This document shows positions 26,541 to 38,377 of a DNA stretch of 64,000 nt, piece after piece (positions within the stretch are counted from its first letter, which is position 1; the number at the start of each line of letters is the position of its first letter). Made by a program: the position numbers and the translations under genes. The notes under the pieces are model-generated. The model searched no databases and was not told the DNA's origin. It saw only the letters and a list, made by a program, of their open reading frames with translations. The stretch is from the NCBI GenBank assembly GCA_036172665.1, contig CM069870.1, forward strand, positions 58,838,212 to 58,902,211, in the 5' to 3' direction. Origin of the DNA: Prosopocoilus inquinatus (lineage: Eukaryota > Arthropoda > Insecta > Coleoptera > Lucanidae).

Positions 26541-27005
26541 GGTGCTGTATTGATGAATGCAACATAGGAAATCCCATGTTAACTTAAAGATGTTTAAATA
26601 TTGGTTTTCCTAATTATTTTACAGCAAAGGGTTTTTTAAAATACTGCTAAATCTGTCTGTGCAGTTTGAGTATTTTTCATTTGCCTCAATTTCAAAATAT
26701 TTAAAAAAGATTCAGTAATGAAATTCAATTTATACCACACTATCAGCAGCACGGCCTTGATCAATGAATTTCTTAATATTTCTTAATCATCTGACCAGTT
26801 TTCACGATTATTGATCATGGCCATGCTGAGAGTTTCTAAATCTTTTTAAAATACCTTGAAACTGAGCAAATGAAAAATTTTCAAACTACACAAACAGATT
26901 CATCTTGAAGAGTACTTTAAAAAACCCGAATGGAATTTGATGAAAAATGATAAGGGATATCCGAACACCTTTAAGTTAAAGTGTGATTTCCTATGTCACA
27001 ACACC
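26541..27005. mobile_element. Imperfect fold-back element, ~465 bp
   Basis: Outer arms share CATAGGAAATC and CTTTAAGTTAA in inverted form; inner arms share TTTCAA(A/G)GTATTTTAAAAAG and the GCATGGCC/GGCC pairs around a centre near 26790. Confidence 0.6.
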
Positions 27006-27356
27006 GAAAATATTTTTAAATAAAAAAAAATTACGTAACGAAAAACGAAAAATATCCCTTATTAGTTTAGTGGTCAAGCATTTCAAGATTGTGAAAAGTT
27101 GCAAGTACTTCACGTTGCAAGTATACTAGCCTGCATTTTATGAAGTCTCACTTTACACTGCAATTTAAACGAGAAACTCCGACTACATAAAATACAGGCT
27201 GGTATACCTGTAAGACCAGAGGAGGGATTTCGCATCAAACCCTTCAACGCAAATCCACAACAAAAGAAAGACAATTAACATAGATATTCTACCACCCAAT
27301 ACCCTATACATTTCAAATAGATAAATTTTAAATATCTAAAATAAAACTAAAGAGTA

Positions 27357-27659
27357 AAGGCCACCACCCACGATACAGTTTACCTTACGTTTTGCCTGCA
27401 CAGTTTTTAGACGTGAAACAAAACGGAGCGTGTGTGTGCTTGAAACGATAGACAACGAAGGTTATGTCTATCGTTTTAAGCACACAAAATGATCCGTCTT
27501 ACTTGACATCTAAAAACTGTGCAGGCAAAACGTAAAGTAAAATGCATCGTATGTGGTGGCCTTATCGTTTGAAGCACACACACGCTCCATTTGGCTTGAA
27601 GTCTAACAACTGTGCAGGAAAAACATAAGGTAAAATGCATCGTGTATGGTGATCTTTAG
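27357..27659. mobile_element. Palindromic MITE with an extra third arm
   Basis: 27357-27564 is an almost perfect palindrome: AAGGCCACCACC ends, CTGCACAGTTTTTAGA and AACGATAGAC inside. A further partial arm in right-arm orientation continues to 27659 (GAAGCACACACACGCTCC, AACTGTGCAGG). Confidence 0.75.
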
Positions 27660-27832
27660 GCAAATACTTCTTCCATATTTTACTGTAAATATTAATCACT
27701 AAAATCATGGACAATCCATTACCTTTACGTTTTAAATATTATATCTCTTATAATGGTACTAAAGTGCTGAAATTTTTCAGAATGCGAAAAAATGTACCCT
27801 TTTATATGGTATGTCTCCATTTACGTCTTCAG

Positions 27833-27956
27833 AGATTCCTCAGCTTCGACATTCTTGTCAAAAATATACAAAGCATTTCGCCGCCTACCCACTTCCTCCA
27901 GCAGGCTAATTATAACCAAGCAATAATTTCCAGCATTCAGCGCTTAGTTTCCGGAG
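27833..27956 (+). CDS. Weak candidate exon, unidentified
   Basis: Acceptor TCTTCAG and donor GTAAAT bound 124 nt with one open frame (RFLSFDILVKNIQSISPPTH then FLQQANYNQAIISSIQRL). No domain is recognised; it could be chance in AT-rich DNA. Confidence 0.2.
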
Positions 27957-29686
27957 GTAAATAGCAGCACGTCGTCTAAGAAGCTTACAGAAAAAGAAAC
28001 ACTAAATTTCGACGCCTTAACTATTTATATGTACTCGAAATAAAGCTTCGATGAAGTGCATTAACTACGACTCTTTCTTTTCTACCATTAACTAATTAAT
28101 TAATTACTTTGACGTACAATAATTTGCAATTTATTAGTCAAACTGACTTTGATAAGATAACGTTCTTTGACAAGAGAAATCATTCATCCTAACACGTAGA
28201 GAAATTATCTCTTCTCGTCACATACACCTGACGTACAAATCACAACAGTATAAATTACGTAACAGATGGTTGTTATATGTCAAATTCGTGAGAACCGTTC
28301 GTGTGGTAAATTAGACCTGCATAATTAAAGCTTAGCATTTCGAGCGTTATTAATATTGAACCGTCTATAAATAAGGTAAATGACAGACGACTACAAATTA
28401 AAGAGATCGATGAATTCGATAAGTATACCCGCGAGTCAGAAATTTACATTTGCAATGTGCTGCTTCGAAACTATTATGAGCATCAATTTTAGCATTTTTA
28501 GCAATTAGCATCAGGTATTGATCTGAAGAGACAACTCAGTCGGAACCCGAGTATGATAAATCTGAGACAATTACCGTTTAGAAAGTACAATAAATTTATA
28601 ACTGCAAAAAATTAACATCTGCCAAAACCAACGATCTCAAATTACTGCGAATTTTTTTTGCCAATTTCTAAAAATTTGATTGAAAAATCATTGTATAAAT
28701 ACTATCGCTTCGTTTTTTTTTATTATCAATAAATTACCTGAAATGGAGAAATTTAATTATGGAATATTTACCTTCCTCCAGAAGCTCCCAAAACACAAAA
28801 AAAAAAATAAACCCAATTGTAAATCTGTGTGTAAGTTTGATTGAACTTAACTCGCCTTAAATCATAAGTAAACTGACAAAATAAAACTAAGGAAAAAAAT
28901 TCAAAAGTCGAACAATTTCAAAATAAAAATAAACTTAAAAATCAAAAGAATTAAAATTCTATCCAACCCAACTTACCACAACTGTAATCAGCTCAAGCAA
29001 AAAAATAAAAATACAAACTTAATTTCGACAAAATAAGGACCATTACACGCACGAGAATTAAACATTCGAAAAATGATATAATCAAACTATAAAATTCCTC
29101 AAAATCAAGCTCAATCAGAACCAAGTCTGACAAGCAAGAACAACCCAGCTCTAGTCAATCCAGAAAACAAGAAAGAAATAAAAATCAGATAAAAATAATT
29201 CAAAAAAAAAACTCATATGGTTTCCAATTCAGGTAATTTAGTTTCACCTAAAAAAAAATTAACACTTGGAAAAAAATTAAAACTTCATGGTCCGATCTTT
29301 CCATCTCCTTATAAATTTATCTACCCCACAACATCTCTCTGGCGCCAATTGTACTAGAGTAGGTTTCAAAGGTAGATTTATAAGGGAAAAGTCGGGCCTA
29401 AAATTGAAAAACTAAAAACGAAAATAAAGAACACCAAAAGTCAACTGGAATTAAGAGTAAAACAGGCAAGGGCAAGTCAATTTAACACAAAAAGAAAACA
29501 AAAAAATATAAATGAAATTAAAAAATTTATTAATTTCTAATGTTTCTAATTTGGAAATTGAAAGGCAGTTAAAAAAAACAAACGAGAGTCAACATCTCAT
29601 ATTGGCCGATACACCAGCAGAAAGTGAATCAGAATCAACTAAAATACTTTATTTTATAGAAAATATGAAAGCTTAAGATTAAGACA

Positions 29687-29821
29687 TTAACGGCCATTTT
29701 CATAATCAGACTTTAAATTTAAAGTTTCTTTAACCTAAAAAAAAAATACATTTGTTTCCGTATTCTTAAAGTGACTTTAAATTAAAGCTTCCTTAAAGTC
29801 TGATTATGAAAACGGGCATTA
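29687..29821. mobile_element. Small palindromic MITE, ~135 bp
   Basis: Ends CCATTTTCATAATCAGACTT and the inverted CCGTTTTCATAATCAGACTT. Confidence 0.75.
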
Positions 29822-30264
29822 GTTAAAATAATTTTTAAATGAAATTGTCACGAAATTAGTATAACGTGTCCAAGGAAGTACGCAACAAATGGGAAAAAAT
29901 ATTACTGATTTCTCAAACTATGTTCTTTATGAAAGTTTGTGCTTTATCTAAAACCCATAAAAAAACTATGCTTCTCTGAATTTTTTTTAATAATAATTAA
30001 AAAGTTGTGAACTATGAAATGAATAGTCTTGATTTAAATAAAAATCACACGACACAATGCCCTTCTCTCTCAATACATAAATTTGTCCGACTATTAATTA
30101 AAGCTGTTAATAGCGTTCTTCAGAATATTTCGAATTACCAAATGGCCTACCTGAATAACCAAATTATTTACCCATTTTCTAAGAGAAAATAAACAAACAC
30201 AAAATTTCTTGTTAGTTTCTTATTTCCCTTCTTAAAACGAAACTTCAAAATCTTTCAATTGTTT

Positions 30265-31340
30265 AAATCAAGGGATTCCAACCTTTCCTAAGCATCGAGC
30301 CCTTACAAGAAAATAAAAATTTACATTAACCCCCTTTCAAATTTAATTATTATTTTTAAAACAATAATCTTTTTCATTTTCTTGATACTCTTTTTTTAAT
30401 TTTAGCCTTATTTTGATAACATATCGACTTTTTTTAAATTCCTTATTTGACTTTATTTAATTCAATCGATATCATTTGTTTCGATTTTATTTTTTAACTA
30501 TCACTTTTTTTGTTTTTGTTTGATTTTAATTAACATGATTTTACTTTTTATTCTGAATTTCCTTTCTTACTTAATCTGACTTTATTTTACACTTAGATCA
30601 CCATTTGTGTTTTTTTCTTTTAGTCGTTTTGATTTATTTTGTTTTTTAATTATTAATTTATAGCCCTTTTTCTCTGATTTTTACAGATTAATTTTTGTCT
30701 TATGAAAAATTCCACAATTTTTAAAGCAGTTTGACGCATTATTAGTTTTATACAATTTTTTATTTTGATCGCAACATCTTTTATTTTTTATAATTCTCAT
30801 TTGACTTTATTTTAGGAGTTTTTAATTCTTAATAAAATCATTTAATCGACGTTTGCTTTTTCTTTTAATCGATTTCATCTGTTCTATTTTTATTTTTTTA
30901 ATTATGAATTAACTGATCATCTTTTTTGCTTTTTGTCTTTTTTTTAGTTTGGTTTTACTTGACGTGACTTTATTTTTTTAATTATCAAAAAATTGATCGT
31001 TTTTTGTTGCTGTTTATCCGATATTACTTTAAGCGTCCTTCTTCTTCAGATAATATTTGCAGAGTAAATTTTTATTTGTGTTAAAATTCGTCAGTTTTTA
31101 TATCGGTTTGACTTATTCAGTTTTAGATATTTTTATTTTAGTCCTATCTTCATCGACGAATTTCAATTTATGGTTTTGTTTTATTCGATTTGACAGTATT
31201 TTAAAAGTTGTTTTGATAATCCATTTTTTTTTAATCTTCTACTTCTTTATTGAACTATTATTCGGACTAAGCAGGAATTCAAAACACCGACCCCTAAAAG
31301 TTCATCGACCCCCAATGGTTCAGCGACCTCTTATCACTTA
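30265..31340 (+). mobile_element. T-rich dispersed element (plus copy)
   Basis: Starts with GATTCCAACC and AAGCATCGAGCCCTTACAAG, continues through about 800 bp of T-rich sequence in which TTTTTTAATTAT and ACTGATC blocks recur at roughly 110-bp intervals, and ends near CACCGACCCCTAAAAG. The inverse copy of the start is at 4890-5420. Confidence 0.5.
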
Positions 31341-31810
31341 TGCCAATGTTACGTCTTGAAGAAACCTCCGCATTGGTATCTACAGTGGATGGAGTTAATT
31401 AACATACAATTTGGCACAAGTAATTCCATATTGCGTTTAAGGTTTCCTTTGCAGCTTGGCACTTCTACAGAGAATCTTTTTCTACTTTCTCCAAACCCAA
31501 AATCCAAACAATTGCAGTATACTTTCGTGGTATCTTCGGGTCTGTTCGGCTAATAATACGAAACACTTTCTTTAATAGCCTGTGTGTTTTTATATTAATT
31601 TCCTGTCTAAGTACATTCTCAAATCATCACATCACTCTCGTTCATGTTTAATGTTACACTTATCACATTCCTGTGTTTTATGAGCATTTAACCGTGTGAA
31701 TGGCCGTAATAAATTGTTTCTTGTTCAAATAAATATCTATTAGTACATATATTTAATGACAAATATAAAAATACTTTCTCTGACGGAAATCCATTAATGT
31801 GTAGAATTGA

Positions 31811-32047
31811 TTTAATAAATAAAAAGGGGGAAATTCGTATAGTCCTTTTATTTCTACACAAAAAGCGTTGGTCAGATATGTATTTTCAAAACCCTTATTT
31901 CTACAAGGAAAGTGTTGGTCAAATATCAAACGAAGGGGTTTTGAAAATACATATTTGACCTCTTGGTTTTGAAAATACACATTTGACCAACACTTTTTGT
32001 GGAGAAATAAAAGGGCTATACGAATTCGCCCCCTTTTATTTATTAAA
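31811..32047. mobile_element. Fold-back MITE, ~237 bp
   Basis: Arms contain TTAATAAATAAAA, GAATTCGTATAG-like and CCTTTTATTTCTAC-type sequence, mirrored. The centre holds further inverted TTTTGAAAATACATATTTGAC pieces. Arm similarity is high throughout. Confidence 0.8.
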
Positions 32048-33109
32048 AAAATACTTATCCAAATTATAAATTTAATTCGTATTATTTATTCCACTCGCAT
32101 TTAATTATTAATGAAAAAAAAATTAATGAAAAAAGAAGTTGTCGTAAATTTTAGCTTTTTTGAATTCTGTTAACTTTATTACTTATTTAAAGACGACGTA
32201 AATTGAATAAAAAACATATTTTCAGTAGCAGATGGACATTTACTAAATATCTGACGTTTAAAGCCATTAGTGAAATTGAACGATTCTGAAATAAAATGGT
32301 TTTTAAGAATTATTTTAAATTTGACCATTCACGCTGAAAAAAAAATTAAAAAAATCTTATAAGGAAAGCATTTAACTTGCTTAAATGAATATAGAATTAT
32401 GTTTGGGTTTCATTGTGGAAAAAGTATAATGAAAAGGCAGATTTATAATTGGAAGATGATTTTCATCATTTTCAAATTTCGCAATCGCTCGTAACTACAC
32501 CGGTGCCCTCCTAAAGAAACAATTTAAAAACGTCGAGATTAAATTTGAATGTCTTATAATTTGAAACAGGAAATTTAAAACACCAGCCTTGGAGAGCGAC
32601 AACAAGAAACATTGTGGCAAAGCTGTTTGCAATATGACGTACACTGCAAAGTACATTTTCACGTGACGCACATATGTGTCCGCAAAAAATCATTATTATT
32701 TAAAGCCGTCAATTTTTTTTCTTTAACTTTACCGGTACAATCCCAGAAGAATCGGCGCTCCCCCAGCAGGCTATAATAGTAGAAGATCACTGAGGACACT
32801 GCAATTCTTTGGGCGAAACAAAACTGCGAGACAGTAAAAATAAATTAACTGATTTTAGAACGCAGTTGCCATACAACCGCCTCCGTCACTTTTATTTTTT
32901 CGGCAAGTGAAAAATCTTGTAAGATGCATTAATTTCTTTTTGCAGGAATGACTTTCAAAAAAATTTAAGTGTTTATTTAGGCAAGTAACATCACTTAAGA
33001 AAGTATAAGATAGAGTGGATTATTAAAAATACCTTGCAAGAACCGGCAACAGAGAGAAAGCCTCAATCCAAGTTAAAGTGACTTATAGAAAACTGAACCG
33101 GCACACGCT

Positions 33110-33400
33110 AGACATAACCTAGTCGGTGATGACGTCGCGACGCCCGCCGATTCACAACCTGAGCGAAATACGCGTCGAGACGCGCCCGCATTTTTCTTTT
33201 TTCGCCTAGACAATCAGGCACACATTCCTGCAAACGTTCTGTGTACGAGAAGAAAACGAACTTGCCACGCCGAGGCTTATTTTAGGTATGCAACGTCAAG
33301 GTTGGATTCCAGCAGATCGATTTTTGTCCGGCTCACCCTTTTTGCTGCTGCTCCTACGTCGTCGTCGTCACGGCAAAAAATTGATCCAAATGCTACAGTA
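33110..33400. promoter_or_regulatory. GC-rich CpG island in an AT-rich desert
   Basis: Dense CGCG and CGTCG motifs (for example GACGTCGCGACGCCCGCCG near 33131) end around a CGTCGTCGTCGTCACGG run. A GTGAGC donor on the minus strand (33336-33331) and a 54-codon plus-strand frame starting MQRQGWIPADRF are both present; neither is convincing. It could be an alternative promoter of a long gene crossing this region (inference). Confidence 0.3.
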
Positions 33401-34150
33401 CGCCCCAGTTTACTATTTACCCGCAAAGTCTATTGATTAAATTCGAGAAAAATTATTTAGAAGTCGTGTTAAACTCCATTGAATTTTATAGTATGGTAAG
33501 ATTTTTTTTTATAATTTAACCTTAACGTTAACGCACTGGCAAAGAACAAGGCTCAATCATTTTTTTTTAATACAGTGGAACCTCTCACGGTGGATACCAC
33601 TTTAAATATGTGTTGCCAACCTTTCAGACTGAAAAAACTCACAAAATCATTGACACTTCCCCTTTACCCCCATAGGAAAAACAAAGTTTCCCTCCCAGTA
33701 AAATCAAGAATCAAGACTCCATCATTCTTTTTACAAAATTTGTAGTGTTCCTGTAGGATATCATTTAATTAAACACAACTGAAATAAAAACTAAATTTAT
33801 TTTTTAACGAAAAAAAAAACAAAGGAAATTTAATTTGTAAATGTAGGTACATATGTTTGCAGAAGAATTTGAACACACCGAAAAATCAAAAGGGTAAAAT
33901 CAAATCAAATCATGGTCAATTTTTTTGACATAAATCTGTCTTTTTTCGATTTCTGAAATTCATGCTGAAATCTTATTTTCAAATAGGTTATATCTGACAG
34001 TTATCCACAGCCTACTTGATTGTTGCAAAAAACATTAAACTTTTAATTAAAACTTGAATGGCATGTATCTCAAAAACTGTTTGATTAAAATATCAAGTGT
34101 TTTATGTTTTCGTAAAGTTTTTTGCTCTTTTCAAAAATGTAAAAATATAA

Positions 34151-34483
34151 AGGGTGTTCCATATAAAAAATTAAAGTTCTGGCTTATATCTCAAATATTG
34201 AACACTCTAGAAAAAAGTAATTTAGGGCAGTGAATTCTGCATAAAAAAAGTACCTTAAAGAAGTTTTCACAGAAATTAAAAATCTTAATAAACAAAAAAG
34301 TTATAAAGGTTTTTAGAAATCGCAGAATTTTGAAAAACGCCCCCTAGCGCCTAAACGGTTCAAGATATCGAAATGCTGTTTTTACCATTGAACTTGTCAT
34401 AAAAATCGAGCTCCAGACACCGAGGTCGGTTTTTGTGTAACTCTTCTCCCTTTAAAAGTGTCAAATTTGGCCCACCCTGTACA
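34151..34483. mobile_element. Dispersed element with GGGTG ends
   Basis: Begins AGGGTGTTCCATAT and ends inverted ACAGGGTGGGCC, a pattern common in insect interspersed repeats. No coding. It lies directly left of the large palindrome. Confidence 0.4.
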
Positions 34484-34501
34484 TTACTATACGAATTAAA
34501 G

Positions 34502-35579
34502 GCCTCCGTGAAGTTGGCACCTCATTTTTCTAAAAAGTGATTTTTTTATAGGAGTTCTGATAGCACCCCAAAGAGTTCTGGAGTTCTATGTCAAAATTAA
34601 AAAGAGTTCTGGCGGATTAAACATAAAAAAATTACTTTTAAAATTTGGGGTGCTAAGTTCACAAAACGGGATTTGAAAATTGGCTATAAAATGTTAATTG
34701 TTGGAAATAATTAATTTCATCATTAAGACTTTCTTTAGAACTATTGAGGTGCTATCCAGAACTCTAAACAGAATCTCGAAATTTTGAAATTACTATATCC
34801 CCCTTACTCTATAAAAGATCAGAAAACGAAGAAACATTTTATTTTTGGATGTAGAGACCTATAAATGCAAAATAATTATTAGTTTAAGTACCATACTACT
34901 CTTAAAAGAAAAGAACCTCAAATTATTTTTTTTTTTTTTTTCATTTTACGCTCTGACAATACTCGAGAATTTTGCCAAAGTGTAAAATGGAAATTTTTCA
35001 CGAAAATTTTTCCGTTCTGCATAGAGTTCTGGGTAGCACCCCACGAGTGCTCACGATTATCCTTAACGACCAAAGCGCTAAAATCAAAAGTAATAAAATT
35101 CCAACGATTTTTCGTTTCTCGAATTGAAGTGTCAAAGCGTAAAATGAAAAAAAAAAATTGGTTTGAGGTTCTTTTCTTTTAAGAGTAATGTGGTACTTAA
35201 ACTAATAATTATTTTGCATTTATAGGTCTCTACATCCAAAAATAAAATGTTTCTTCGTGTTCTGATCTTTTGTAGAATAAGGGGGATATAGTAATTTCAA
35301 AATTTCGAGATTCTCTTTAGAGTTCTGGATAGCACCTCAATAGTTCTAAAGAAAGTCTTAATGATGAAATTAATTATTTCCAACAATTAACATTTTATAG
35401 CCAATTTTCAAATCCCGTTTTGTGAACTTAGCACCCCAAATTTTAGGTCATTTTTTTATGTTTAATCCGCTAGAACTCTTTTTAATTTTGACATAGAACT
35501 CCAGAACTCTTTGGGGTGCTATCAGAACTCCTACAAAAAATCACTTTTTAGAAAAATGAGGTGCTAACTTCACAGAGGC
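34502..35579. mobile_element. 1.08-kb fold-back transposon with ~450-bp arms and 9-bp target duplication
   Basis: Left arm from about 34502 to 34950 is repeated in inverted form at about 35140-35579, with few differences over hundreds of bases (blocks such as GAACTCTTTGGGGTGCTATC, AGAACCTCAAA and TCTCTACATCCAAAAATAAA). The loop is about 190 bp. Flanks GAATTAAAG (34493-34501) and GAATTTAAG (35580-35588) look like a 9-bp target-site duplication, as made by Mutator-like elements. No transposase. Confidence 0.8.
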
Positions 35580-35589
35580 GAATTTAAGG

Positions 35590-38265
35590 TATATTCTTGA
35601 AACATTTTGCTGCTTTGATGTTTAAAGCACTTTCAACTGCATGTCACGTTATCTTTTCAATCTTCAAATGAAAAGTTTTCAAAATAATTATTAAATGTAT
35701 CTGTGTGTGTGTGTGTGAAAGGGGGAAGGGGAAAGGAAAGGACTTATTATACACCCAACTACCCACCAGCCAAATTGTAGGGGGTAATAACAAAATTAAA
35801 AGGAAGTGAAGAAGCACCATTTTCGTATACAACTTCTCATGCTGGCAAATGTAACCCAAAACGGTTGAGAACTGTTGACCTCACCTGACGTATTATAGGC
35901 AAGTACTGAATGTAGCAGGAGAGACAAAAATTTTGAACATTCATGGTGACCATTGTTATTGATTCTGCAACTCTAAACACCAGCGCAAGTGAGCACAATT
36001 TATTATCATTACGTCCTCTTTATGGACGCACCATGTATGTACTCATTTCAATTAAACCTAGTTAAAGAAAAAAAAGCGCAATTTAAATATTGAATAAGAC
36101 AAATCAAAGATGAATACTATTGATTGTGTGGTTGACTAATAATATTTAAAGGATATCTCATTTCGATTTCTTTCTTGTTACATACGACGAAGCATAAATT
36201 AATTCACAAAAGGCAATTTAAATGTGAAACTGCGACTTGGTAAATTACATCTTACTATACCTGCTTATAATATGTCGGACGTCATCAGTTTCCAACCATT
36301 TGGTTTAGATTTTTCACCGTGAAAAGTTTAGACTCTAATGCCTGCTTTACACGATGATAATTTTTGTGTAAATTTTGGACAAAGTGACAGAGACGGGTTA
36401 CCATAGTGAATCTTTATTGGTTCATTCGACACTTCTCTGTTATTATTTCAACATGTAATATGGGCATAAGATGAAAATTCTAATAAAAAGGAAAAACCTT
36501 TCTATACTCTGTTTTTTTTTTCTTTCGGAGGAGTACTTTAAAATTTTGGCTCTAAAAAGAGCTTTATCATTGACCTATGACAGAGACCGTTTGACCTATG
36601 AGAAAATGTTCGTTTTTAATGCCAAAAATTTCAAAGTATTCCTCTAAACCAATTTTCAAAATCAAACAATTTTTTTACGTTTAACTAAAATTCATATAAA
36701 ACAATATCGAAATGTATTCGACCATTGCTTTAAAAAATCATACCTATTTCAGTTTTTATTTATTGAAAAATAAGATTTATTTATTTAAAAAAAAATACGC
36801 TGTATCTATATAAAGAGGAGATTATCTTAAGACGAACTGATTTTAAGAATTGAAACTCAAGAACGGAAAATGAAAAAATTCCCAAAAAGAAATATAAATC
36901 TGCAAAAAGAGATGTCGCTATACTAAAATCGTTGAGCTATGATCGTTGACAAGGAAGATCAAAGGTCAGACGGCAAGTCAGACAGACATCTCCAGGTAAA
37001 TGTGCCTTAAGTTTCTCGTTTTTACGATAAAATTCTTATTTTTTAATTAAATATGTATTTTCTAATTTATTATTTAAAAAAAAGATACATACTGAGAATC
37101 TTTTGCGTTTGAGCATTAATAATCCATTAATCATAATTAATCATAATCAAACATATTCAACCAAACACATCAAATCTTTTGAGAAATTTTCTTTCAGTTC
37201 ACTCCTCCATCTTCACTTCTTCTGTTTCTCCAGTACTTTCTTCGCTGGTAACTTTCAAACATTCTATTAAGTGTCAATTTAATTCAATTTTCATATTTTT
37301 GCAAATTTAAATTATGCTTCACGTAATTTAACTTTTGCTTACCAAATTAATTTTTATTATTGCTTATTTTGCGGTTTCAATTTCTTTACATAACTATTCA
37401 CTTTCCTTTTTCAATTAATTTTAAGTCATTTCTTCTAATTGACAGAATCTGCTTTAAAGACTTAACTACCTAATTATTTTTTCTTCCCAAATTCTTTTGC
37501 CTTTCTAAATACTTTTTCAATAAAGAAAAAACAGCTCTAATCTCTAAAATCACAGGCTGATTAAACTTATGATCATCAATCAAATGTTATTATTTATGAT
37601 TTATGTGACATGGGCAGACCTGTGTTGAAGAAACAATAATTTCCATCTCAATTAAATAAGACGTGCGCAGTTAAAAAAAAATAATTAAAACATTTTTCAG
37701 ACAGGTATACAATTTTACCACGTGATATTTCAAGGCTTATTTGGTTGCTTTATCAACTCGTCGAAAAAGATTGTACTCCTAATTAATTAAAAAAATCAAT
37801 TTTATAATTAAACATAAATACAATTTAAGGTTTCTTCGTTAATTCATTTTTGGTCAGAGATAAATTGTTTTATTATTTGTTCTGTAACAGCAAAACGATA
37901 CAGCGGCTCAATTACGTAATGTATGGAGTAACACTCTTTTCCTAATTCATTTAAACAATAGGAAGTTAATTTTAATACAATTTTATATCTGGACGCTAGT
38001 CATAACGTATGTATTACGGTTATAAACATATTACATCTCGTTAACTGATTAACTATTTGAGCCGTGACTTGAGTCACGTCCGTTGCCAATTTCAAAATGC
38101 ATCGTATAAAGTCACTAGAAAACAGTGAAACGCACCGATTTGAAATAGGTAAACTTGATTGGAGGAAACATGGACTTAACAATTTTAATTTTTCGGGTGT
38201 TCGGAGTTATCAAAAAAATGTATATGAGCGTAGGTTTGTGAAAAAAAAATAGATATGATACTAAC
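35590..38265. other. AT-rich non-coding stretch
   Basis: A MITE-like end (GCCTGCTTTACACGATGATA) at about 36342 has no obvious partner. No gene recognised. Confidence 0.4.
35700..35718 (+). repeat. (TG)n microsatellite
   Basis: Short TG run, followed by a purine-rich GGGGGAAGGGGAAAGGAAAG stretch. Confidence 0.8.
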
Positions 38266-38377
38266 CAGTTAATGTTTCCTGATTTCTTGTGGTAGGGGAG
38301 GCCGTATCCGGAAGTGCGCTCCGGGCGCAACTCGCCTCCTCCGGGGCTGCCAGCTTGAAGAACTATCTTCACTATTC
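38266..38377 (-). CDS. Candidate internal exon of an unidentified minus-strand gene
   Basis: A 112-nt GC-rich block with a strong acceptor (pyrimidine tract TTTCTTTTCTTGCAG) and a GTTAGT donor. One frame is open throughout and reads IVKIVLQAGSPGGGELRPER then TSGYGLPYHKKSGNIN; a second frame is open until near the end. G/C-ending codons stand out from the AT-rich flanks. It could belong to the same transcription unit as the first exon at 22.7 kb (as an upstream exon) or to another gene. Function unknown. Confidence 0.4.

Noticed and set aside
31057..31553. 100- and 65-codon plus-strand frames
   Set aside because: Low-complexity T-rich DNA at the end of a dispersed element; no domain.
33287..33440. 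54-codon frame starting MQRQGWIPADRF
   Set aside because: Contains a CGT/Leu simple-repeat stretch and lies in a promoter-like island. An opposing donor is equally plausible; evidence too thin to call a gene.
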